Source: an uncultured euryarchaeote (GTDB lineage Archaea; Thermoplasmatota; Poseidoniia; Poseidoniales; Thalassarchaeaceae). From it: a stretch of 12,174 bases of DNA. Positions 1 to 6,335 of this stretch are shown one piece after another. Each line of letters opens with the position of its first letter. Within the stretch, counting starts at the first letter, position 1. The stretch spans positions 1-12,174 of the forward strand of contig CALCOR010000150.1 of NCBI GenBank assembly GCA_937897085.1, written 5' to 3'. A program made the translations under genes and the position numbers. The notes beneath the pieces were generated by a model that worked only from the letters and a program-made list of their open reading frames with translations, did not search any database and had not been told where the DNA came from.

Positions 1-261
1 ACACTCGATATCGGATTCATCATCGGCGCCAAGTTCACACGCGGGTTCCAGGACGCGGTGCAGTTCGTGGCGGGTGCTGGACTTGGTGGATTCTGTCTGG
101 CAGCCGGCATCACTGTCAGGAGAGCTGGCCTTGAGGGGTTGAGCGACTTCGATGCGCGCACCGGAGAGAGCGCCATCATCTTCGCAGCGTGCATGCTCGG
201 AGGTGCGCTGTTCCAGCAGTGGATGGCCGACCGAGGGAAGGAAGAGGAACACGACGACTGA
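1..261 (+). CDS. C-terminal part of an unidentified membrane protein (left-truncated)
   Basis: Frame 1 is open from the first base to a TGA at 259-261, so this is the last 86 codons of a gene that begins before the window; the GTG at 58 is an internal codon and not a convincing start. The visible part has two hydrophobic, glycine/alanine-rich stretches that could be membrane segments: about residues 21-37 (VAGAGLGGFCLAAGITV) and about 61-75 (ESAIIFAACMLGGALF). A short charged loop with two arginines lies between them, and the protein ends in an acidic and lysine-rich tail (GKEEEHDD) likely to be on the cytoplasmic side. I do not recognise the family. It converges with the acyl-CoA ligase gene across a spacer of about 130 nt. 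Being coding is fairly sure; membrane location is inferred from hydrophobicity only. Confidence 0.6.
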   Translation, partial: TLDIGFIIGAKFTRGFQDAVQFVAGAGLGGFCLAAGITVRRAGLEGLSDFDARTGESAIIFAACMLGGALFQQWMADRGKEEEHDD

Positions 262-393
262 TCGATCCCGATTATTCCAGCGCAGCGATATCTGCTGCAT
301 GGCGCTCGAGAAGTGCATTGCGCTTGACCTTCGAGATGGCGTGTTCAACTTGTTGTCCGTAGGCCGCCGCGCATACGTGCGAGGGAACCGATT

Positions 394-2232
394 TCAAGCG
401 TACATCTGCTCAATCTCATCTGCCCAGTTCTCGCTAATCTGGATTCGTCGAATCTTCAGAGTGGGAGTCAATTCTCCATCGTCGACTGTGAAATCACGCG
501 GCAGAATTGTGAACTTCTTGATTTGCTCAGGAGGTGCAAATTGCTTGTTCAGTTCCATCACCTGAGCCTCAATTTCGGCATGAATATCCGCGCTATCGGT
601 ATATTCTGAAAGTTGGCGCCCCTGTTCGTTCAAGAGTGCAATTTGCTCGGCGGGATCCTTGGGTAGATATGATCCATCCATGCCAAACTTGTCACGCAAA
701 ATCGCGGACACATCAAGGGTCAGTAGCGCGCTACAGAAATTCCGTGCGTCGCCGACCAAGAAGCATTGTGAGACGAGTGGAATCGCCTTCATTGTCTCTT
801 CAATGACGAGAGGTGCGATGTTCTTGCCACCCGAACTAACGTAGAGTTCCTTCTTTCGTCCAGTGATGGTTACGAAGCCCTCGGAATCGATTTTACCGAT
901 GTCACCCGAACACAACCAATCGCCATCCATAACCTCAGCAGTGGCTGTTGGATTGTTGTAGTAACCCTTCATGACGTGGCGACCCCGGAACATGATTTCT
1001 CCATCGGTATCCGTCTTGAGTTCAGTTCCGCCAGGCAGCGTTTTCCCTACTGATCCAATCTTCACATTGTCCTTGTAATTGATTGAAGCCCCTGCGGTTG
1101 TCTCGGTCATTCCGTAACCTTCGTACAGTGGAACGCCGATGTGCTCGAACAGTCGTAGAATGTCCGGATTGATGGGTGCTGCACCGGTGATTGCATACTT
1201 GCAGTTGACCATCCCAATCTTCCGTTTGACAGCCTTCTGTAGGATTTTCTTGAGCCCGGGAATTTTGAGACCGATCCGAATGACGGCCTTTGAGTCCAAC
1301 GTACTCTTGAGATTGGAATAGACCTTCTCGTAGATTCTTGGTACACCGATGAAAAGTGCGGGTTGCACCTTCTTGGCATAATCAACTGCGTGCAGAGCAT
1401 TGTCAACCACGTGCATGTGCAGTGCGTCGCGCACCCACAAGTGATTGTCTACAGCTTGTCCGAACACGTGTGCCAATGGTAGCCACGAGACATATCCGTC
1501 ACCAGGTGTGAAGCGAACGATGCTGCCGATGCAATCGAGTTGGAACTCAAAATTGTCATGGGTCAGTTCCACTCCTTTTGGATTTCCTGTGGTACCTGAG
1601 GTGTAAATCAATGAGGACGTGTCGTTGGGTTCAATGCCTCCCATTCGCTCCTTGATTGTGGCGTCATCGACATCGACTCCAAGAGCCAAGAAGTCAGACC
1701 AAGAGATGGCCTTCTCATCATCCATCGACCCTGAGTCATCCAGAACGATGGCCTTCTCGATTAGCGGTAGATCGCCCATGATATTGCCCATGCGCGTGTT
1801 CGGCATCTTTGCAGGATCACCACCAGATTGAGGGTTGGTTCCGACGAAGACAAACTTCGAATCAGAGTTTCCGACCACCCACTCGACTTCTTCAGGAGAA
1901 CAGGTGTGGTATACGCCGACTGCGACGCCATTGAGCATCTGCGAAGCAGCATAGATGAGGTACCATTCTGGCCGATTGTAAGAGTAAATACTGAGCGTGT
2001 CATGCCGATTGAAACCAAGAGCATGAAGCGACTTTGCAATCGTCATCGTCTTGGCCAGAACATCTGACCAGGTGTCTGTATTCCATTCCCAAGGAACACC
2101 TCTCTGAGCTTCTCCTTTCCGGGTTGACAATGCGGGGAAATCACCGTACAATTCTGCGTTTCTGAACAGGCACTGAGGTGCCGTCATCTGGTCTGACATC
2201 AAATGATGTTGTTGGGAGGCCCGACTTAACAT
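394..2232 (-). CDS. Long-chain fatty acid--CoA ligase (AMP-binding, bubblegum/FAA1-like)
   Basis: Adenylate-forming enzyme that would activate a long-chain fatty acid with ATP to acyl-AMP and then transfer it to CoA, the entry step of fatty acid degradation. The ANL-family motifs are present in order: P-loop YTSGTTGNPKG at residues 210-220, YGMTETT at 373-379, SGDIG at 442-446 with the ATP-ribose-binding Asp444, GRKKE at 458-462, and the C-terminal catalytic Lys593 in GELTPTLKIRR. The 612-residue length and the EIEQMYA ending fit the long-chain FACS group related to animal bubblegum enzymes. The first ATG is used here; GGGGTGA lies directly before it, unusually close for a ribosome site, and ATGs at residues 12 and 16 are alternatives. 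It lies 21 nt downstream of the glycosylase gene on the same strand. GC content is visibly lower than in the central genes. The chain length of the substrate cannot be told from sequence. Confidence 0.93.
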   Translation of the reverse strand: MLSRASQQHHLMSDQMTAPQCLFRNAELYGDFPALSTRKGEAQRGVPWEWNTDTWSDVLAKTMTIAKSLHALGFNRHDTLSIYSYNRPEWYLIYAASQMLNGVAVGVYHTCSPEEVEWVVGNSDSKFVFVGTNPQSGGDPAKMPNTRMGNIMGDLPLIEKAIVLDDSGSMDDEKAISWSDFLALGVDVDDATIKERMGGIEPNDTSSLIYTSGTTGNPKGVELTHDNFEFQLDCIGSIVRFTPGDGYVSWLPLAHVFGQAVDNHLWVRDALHMHVVDNALHAVDYAKKVQPALFIGVPRIYEKVYSNLKSTLDSKAVIRIGLKIPGLKKILQKAVKRKIGMVNCKYAITGAAPINPDILRLFEHIGVPLYEGYGMTETTAGASINYKDNVKIGSVGKTLPGGTELKTDTDGEIMFRGRHVMKGYYNNPTATAEVMDGDWLCSGDIGKIDSEGFVTITGRKKELYVSSGGKNIAPLVIEETMKAIPLVSQCFLVGDARNFCSALLTLDVSAILRDKFGMDGSYLPKDPAEQIALLNEQGRQLSEYTDSADIHAEIEAQVMELNKQFAPPEQIKKFTILPRDFTVDDGELTPTLKIRRIQISENWADEIEQMYA

Positions 2233-2253
2233 TCACCCCGTCCAATTGAGCCC

Positions 2254-2979
2254 TCAAATTCGAAGTGCAGCCGAAAGAGCGTCTCTCCAATCAGCGCCTC
2301 CATTTTTGTTGGCGAAGGGTGAGGCTGGGCTTGGATGAGGCACCCAATCAACCTCAATTTCACTGAACAGAGCTGCTGCTTGCCGCTGAGCGTACCGGCC
2401 CACGCCGATAATGCGCTGGATTTGAAGCACTTCCGCAATGGTGCGCAGGTGTTCGTCGCAGGCGGCGAGCAGTTCGGCAGCAACCGGCCCCCTGAGCTTG
2501 TCGGGAGTGATGTTCTGCCCGTCCGCGTTGTACATCAGCAGCGGGCAGTGGTTGACCACGAACAGGTGAGCGTGAATCTCATCGGCCGACCCGAACATCT
2601 CAGCGAGAGCACCCCACAGGCGAGTGCCTGAGACCTCACCGCGTGTGGAGGAGAGACCGTGCACAGGGCGGTTGGGATGTTGGTTCGGAGGTTGGTCCAC
2701 CGGAAGGTCGCGGATGTCGAGCAGTTCGCGCACCGCATTCACATCACCGAACGGCACCCCGGTCTGCCCCATGCCCCATGGTCCCGGGTTCATTCCCAGG
2801 AGGATGGTGTGACTCCCGAGTCCTGAGTAGCGGCGGAGGTACTCCTCGTGCGGCGCGCGCGCGTAGTCGAGTGGATTCAGCGCATGTGCGACGGGTGCAG
2901 GCAGGTCGAGCAAGATGTGGGAGCAGCGCTCTCGCAGAGCATGAGCGGCTCGGATGACCTCCTCGGTGATTCCGTCCAC
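2254..2979 (-). CDS. smug1: SMUG1-type uracil-DNA glycosylase
   Basis: Predicted base-excision repair enzyme that removes uracil (and, in known SMUG1 enzymes, oxidised pyrimidines such as 5-hydroxymethyluracil) from DNA. The 241-residue protein has the family signatures: GMNPGPWGMGQTGVPFG at 62-78, with Asn64 in the position of the water-activating Asn of human SMUG1; VVNHCPL at 141-147, with Asn143 as the uracil-specificity Asn; and HPSPASPFANK at 215-225, with His215 as the catalytic-loop His. NPNRPVHGL-type and EVSGTRLWG segments also match the family. The only usable start is GTG at 2979, because the frame is closed by a TGA about 60 nt upstream and the next Met lies inside the first motif. 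No ribosome site is seen before it. The gene is followed by the acyl-CoA ligase and is divergent from the LURP-one-like gene, with about 24 nt between starts. Confidence 0.93.
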   Translation of the reverse strand: MDGITEEVIRAAHALRERCSHILLDLPAPVAHALNPLDYARAPHEEYLRRYSGLGSHTILLGMNPGPWGMGQTGVPFGDVNAVRELLDIRDLPVDQPPNQHPNRPVHGLSSTRGEVSGTRLWGALAEMFGSADEIHAHLFVVNHCPLLMYNADGQNITPDKLRGPVAAELLAACDEHLRTIAEVLQIQRIIGVGRYAQRQAAALFSEIEVDWVPHPSPASPFANKNGGADWRDALSAALRI

Positions 2980-3003
2980 GGGTGGGTGTGGCGGCTCACT
3001 GAT

Positions 3004-3858
3004 ATGAAGGATGCAGCGGCAACATTCTTGACTGATTCACCCGCGCCGCCGCGTATGGGAGAGCAACTGTCAGAAGATGGGCAATGGATGTGGAACGGGA
3101 GCGATTGGGTCCCGGCAGAGCAAGCCGCGACTCCCGAACCTGCGGCACCGGTGGCCACTGAGGAAGTAGCACCCGGGATCGTCGTGACGCCGGACATCCA
3201 GATGGATGCCGCGCCGCCCGTCCCCGCCGCCGCCGCGCCGATGGAGACCCAGAGCAGGGACCCGCGCTATATGCACAACGAACTGGAGGTCAAGCAGCGC
3301 ATCCGTTCGCTGTTCAAATTCGGTCAGCAGTACGAGATCTACGCGCCCGGTCAGGAGGAAGCTGTGGGCTATGCGCACAGAGGATTCAATCTGGCGTTCA
3401 TGAAGGTCGATTGCGTGGTCTACACCGATCACACCTGCTCCGAGGAACTGCTCCGCGCACGGCAGACCAACGGCTTCGATGGCTGGGGTAACTTCGAGAT
3501 CATCGATTCGAAGACCGGTGAGCACATCGCAACCTACAAGCGCCACTTCTGGGCTTCAAACCTACAGCGCAAGTGGACTGTCAGCAAGCCTGATGGCACC
3601 CCTTGGTTCCTCATTCAGGAGGACTCAATGGGGAAGTCAATCATTCGTCGCATAGGTGGCGGATTATTCGCTCCACTCCTCATCTTCCTGCGCACCAACA
3701 TGAACTTCCGCTCCCTCGATGGCACGGTCGACTTTGGCTCATTCAACCGCAAACTCAGCCTGCGTGACAGGTATCAGTTGCAGCGCGCAACTCCCGAACT
3801 GGATGGACGGCTGCTGTGGATCACCGGTCCGCTGTTGGACAATTGCGGCGGGCGTTGA
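3004..3858 (+). CDS. LURP-one-related/phospholipid-scramblase-like protein with Trp-rich N-terminal motif
   Basis: Predicted 284-residue cytoplasmic protein. Near the N-terminus (about residues 19-36) is a Gly/Asp-rich segment with three tryptophans, SEDGQWMWNGSDWVP, resembling short W-x-W motifs found before linkers in archaeal and actinobacterial proteins. An Ala/Pro-rich linker follows (about 38-85). From about residue 93 to the end the pattern of short beta strands (YEIYAPGQEEAVGYAHRG, FEIIDSKTGEHIATYKRH, WTVSKPDGTPWFLIQEDS) and the ending ELDGRLLWITGPLLDN resemble the LURP-one-related/scramblase beta-barrel fold; this assignment is by eye. One hydrophobic stretch (GGGLFAPLLIFL) lies within the domain. 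Function is unknown; members of the fold are linked to membranes or nucleoside binding. ATG 3004 is chosen because farther upstream codons overlap the divergent glycosylase gene; ATG 3055, directly before the Trp motif, is a good alternative. Confidence 0.72.
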   Translation: MKDAAATFLTDSPAPPRMGEQLSEDGQWMWNGSDWVPAEQAATPEPAAPVATEEVAPGIVVTPDIQMDAAPPVPAAAAPMETQSRDPRYMHNELEVKQRIRSLFKFGQQYEIYAPGQEEAVGYAHRGFNLAFMKVDCVVYTDHTCSEELLRARQTNGFDGWGNFEIIDSKTGEHIATYKRHFWASNLQRKWTVSKPDGTPWFLIQEDSMGKSIIRRIGGGLFAPLLIFLRTNMNFRSLDGTVDFGSFNRKLSLRDRYQLQRATPELDGRLLWITGPLLDNCGGR

Positions 3859-3921
3859 ACGGTTGTCTCGGTTGACGAGATTCGATTCTCACGTCGGCAA
3901 ACCGCCGTTTGGTCGGCGTGT

Positions 3922-6222
3922 TCAGACAGTCGGAGGCGGAGGCGGTCCGGGGTGCGCCATCTGCTCCAGAGAGAGATGAGCCGCAGGCTGGGCGTCGGCT
4001 GGCGGGGGTCCGGTCGTCGAGATGTTCTGCGAGGGCATTGCTGCTGGGGGGGGTTCCGCCTGAACCGGCTGAGCGGTCGGCGGTGGGGCTGTGTTCTCGT
4101 TCTCCCACGTATCCGTGTCTCCGCCTCCCCTGCCGCGCAGCAGCGAGAGCATCACTGCGAACAGGCCGACGATGAGCGCGATCACCGAGAGCGTCGGGGA
4201 GGCGCTCTTCACCACATCTCCCGTGGCGGTGGCGATGTCGTTCGAGTCGGAATCGACCACCTCGAACACCTGCAGTGAACTGGCGCCGCCGACACTCACC
4301 TGCAAGATATACTGTCCAGCCTTGAGGTTGTCAGGGATGTCCACTGGGAGGGTTCCGGAAGCGGAGGCGACCACGCCGGTCCGAGATGTCTCGGGCGAGC
4401 CGAGCACCATCGTGGTGTAGATCATCGGAAGTTCGAGTTGATCACCGGAGACGGATGTAGCCACCTGGTAATCCACCTGAACCGTGTCACCCGCCTTCAC
4501 CCGTCCGGATGGAATCGAGAGTGTGAGTGTGTGCCCCCCTAGTTCCACCAGCGTGGCGGCGTCACTAGCTGAGTGGCCAGCGGCATCTATCGCTTCGACT
4601 TCGACCCAGAGATAGCCGCCTGAGAATGACTCGCGCACGGTCAGGGTGAACGAGTTGGTAAGCCCATCATTGCGAATGACACCGGATTGGCCATCGGAGC
4701 ATTCCCACGTCCAGATTACGTCGTTGCTGAATCCGACCGCGCTCAGCTCCACCTCGAACGAGGATCCGGGCATGTAGACCGCCGTGTCGGCGACGACGTG
4801 GATCTCAGGTTCGTTCACAGGAATCTCAAGCACCTCTGAATCGGTGTCACCGGATCCATTGTGGGCGAGCAGCGACACAGTGAGGTCAGCGAGGTCGGCG
4901 CGAAAATCGGGAGAGATGCGCAGGCTCAGTTCAGCCCGCCCGTCATCACCCATCTGCAGCGGCGCGTTGGCGGAGACAGTCACAGGCCCGCCATAGTAGT
5001 AGTAGGACCCGTCATCGGTCTCGTCGACCTCCCAATGGACCCACGCGAATGGTAGCGGATTGCCAGTTTCATCGGAGACCAGCACATCGATCTTCACAGT
5101 ATCGCCCGGGTTGAACGGCCCACCGACCACACTCGCTGTGAGTTCCACCCCCATGCCCACCGGGTCAGCGCCGGAGGTGAGCCAGACAGACAGATTCTCC
5201 GACACCAGGGTTCCGTCCGAGGGTGAGGGACTCACGAGTTCCAAGGTTGCACTTCCAGAGCTGAAACCGGCTGCCCAAGGTGACTCGATGATGCGTGAGA
5301 GATGTCCGCGGGTGCCGCTATTGAGATCGAAGCTGATCGGCAGCCGCACGTCATCCTGCGTGATATGCAGACTCAGGCTCTGGTTGGAGAGTGGAGCACG
5401 CATGTAGTTCGCCGATGCCTCGGTCCACGCCTCGATGATCAGCGGTTGGTCGAGATCCAGCACGGCGAGCGAAGAGGGTCGCTGCCAGCGGATCGAATAC
5501 TCACCCACCTGCAATGACAGAGATGCGTAATCCGACTCCTGTCCCCCGCTTCCGTTGGCCCATACTTGAATCAACACAGTATCTGCGCCGAAGTTGTCAA
5601 GATCGATGTTCAGTGGGAGGTCGAAGAAGAAGTCGAATGTGCCGGTCACCTCGACGAGTGCGCTGCGTTGGTCGCGGAATTCCTGTACACCATCCTCTTC
5701 GATGATGTAGCTCGCCAGCCATTCGACGCGCGGCGCGTTCATCGGCGCTCCCGTCCACGGGTGCGAGAGCAGACCGTCGACCACCACGGTCGATCCGGGA
5801 AGCGCCACCTCATTGCGCAGGGCGATGTTCACCTGGCGAGCGCGGATGTCGAAGCCAACGCAGTCCTCGGTCAAGATGCCTGTGGAATTGTCCCAGTTGG
5901 TGTAGTGGACTCCGACGCACACATCGTACTCTCCAGTGGGTGTTGCTATGGAGATGGCCCAGTTCCAGGAGATGTCGCCATCGCTCGTAGTCTGGTTGTG
6001 TCGCTCGAAGCGTCGCTGTCCCTCATCGTCCTCAGCCCACACCTCGTAGACCTCGTTTTCATCGAGACCGGTGGCGCTGATGGTGATCATCTCCCCGGGG
6101 ATGCCCACCTCCGGGTCGATGTCTACTGTGACCCACCTGCCTCCTGCAGCTTCGCTGTTGTGTGCGGCGAACGGAAGCATCAGCAGGCTGAGCAGGATTG
6201 CGGCGAAGATTCGTGCGCGCAT
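3922..6222 (-). CDS. Secreted, C-terminally membrane-anchored surface protein with Ig/macroglobulin-like domains
   Basis: A 766-residue protein with a clear signal peptide (MRARIFAAILLSLLMLPFAA, then probable cleavage after SEAA near residue 26), a long beta-rich outer region, one membrane segment (about 676-695, ending LSLLRGRGGG) and a cytoplasmic tail of about 70 residues rich in PPP runs and ending PPPPPTV. The outer region contains repeated units that open with a Pro-Gly-x turn before a beta strand: IPGEMITIS at 41, LPGSTVVVD at 141, NPGDTVKIDVLV at 371, MPGSSFEVEL at 484 and KAGDTVQVDY at 576. This looks like tandem Ig-like or MG2 (alpha-2-macroglobulin N-terminal) domains. There is no thioester, protease or enzyme motif. 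It is the last gene of the leftward block, 113 nt after csl4, and converges with the LURP-one-like gene. Likely a cell-envelope adhesion or structural protein; partner unknown. Confidence 0.8.
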   Translation of the reverse strand: MRARIFAAILLSLLMLPFAAHNSEAAGGRWVTVDIDPEVGIPGEMITISATGLDENEVYEVWAEDDEGQRRFERHNQTTSDGDISWNWAISIATPTGEYDVCVGVHYTNWDNSTGILTEDCVGFDIRARQVNIALRNEVALPGSTVVVDGLLSHPWTGAPMNAPRVEWLASYIIEEDGVQEFRDQRSALVEVTGTFDFFFDLPLNIDLDNFGADTVLIQVWANGSGGQESDYASLSLQVGEYSIRWQRPSSLAVLDLDQPLIIEAWTEASANYMRAPLSNQSLSLHITQDDVRLPISFDLNSGTRGHLSRIIESPWAAGFSSGSATLELVSPSPSDGTLVSENLSVWLTSGADPVGMGVELTASVVGGPFNPGDTVKIDVLVSDETGNPLPFAWVHWEVDETDDGSYYYYGGPVTVSANAPLQMGDDGRAELSLRISPDFRADLADLTVSLLAHNGSGDTDSEVLEIPVNEPEIHVVADTAVYMPGSSFEVELSAVGFSNDVIWTWECSDGQSGVIRNDGLTNSFTLTVRESFSGGYLWVEVEAIDAAGHSASDAATLVELGGHTLTLSIPSGRVKAGDTVQVDYQVATSVSGDQLELPMIYTTMVLGSPETSRTGVVASASGTLPVDIPDNLKAGQYILQVSVGGASSLQVFEVVDSDSNDIATATGDVVKSASPTLSVIALIVGLFAVMLSLLRGRGGGDTDTWENENTAPPPTAQPVQAEPPPAAMPSQNISTTGPPPADAQPAAHLSLEQMAHPGPPPPPTV
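4046..4053. repeat. Eight-base G/C homopolymer inside the surface-protein tail
   Basis: Eight consecutive G on the plus strand (C8 in the coding sense) encode part of a Pro-Pro-Pro run in the cytoplasmic tail of the surface protein. The reading frame is intact as given. Such a tract is prone to slippage or sequencing error. Confidence 0.8.
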
Positions 6223-6237
6223 GACTTGGCGCAGCCT

Positions 6238-6252
6238 CTCAAACCGCTTGAG
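6238..6252. promoter_or_regulatory. Small inverted repeat in the leader of the surface-protein gene
   Basis: CTCAA, a 5-nt spacer and TTGAG form a perfect 5-bp inverted repeat 16-30 nt before the surface-protein ATG at 6222. It could be a protein-binding site or a short leader hairpin. Its position between genes is the only support; a chance match is possible. Confidence 0.2.
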
Positions 6253-6304
6253 CGTGACGGTGGCTGAAACCGGCTGGAATCGAGGGTCTCTACCATTGAA
6301 GGGA

Positions 6305-6317
6305 GTGGGATTCCCAC
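6305..6317. promoter_or_regulatory. Palindrome GTGGGATTCCCAC between csl4 and the surface-protein gene
   Basis: A perfect 6+1+6 palindrome lies 19 nt past the csl4 stop codon and 83 nt before the surface-protein start. It sits in the 113-nt spacer, where a promoter or operator for the surface-protein gene would be expected. No T run follows it, so it does not look like a terminator. Function is not known. Confidence 0.3.
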
Positions 6318-6335
6318 AGTCGCTTCGAGGAAATC

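Noticed and set aside
2246..2257. TTGAG-CC-CTCAA inverted repeat at the end of the glycosylase gene
   Set aside because: It overlaps the stop codon region, the 2-nt spacer cannot form a loop, and the match is short.
2848..3003. Upstream extension of the LURP-one-like gene
   Set aside because: The frame is open, but it would overlap the start of the divergent glycosylase gene by over 130 nt and its translation looks like antisense sequence.
3898..3911. CAAAC-CGCC-GTTTG hairpin between the convergent genes
   Set aside because: A 5-bp stem without a following T run is too weak to call a terminator; it may be chance.
5566..6267. Rightward 233-codon open frame
   Set aside because: It lies opposite the surface-protein gene, whose signal peptide, repeats and membrane anchor are clear. 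The translation has no domain features and is a shadow of high-GC codons.
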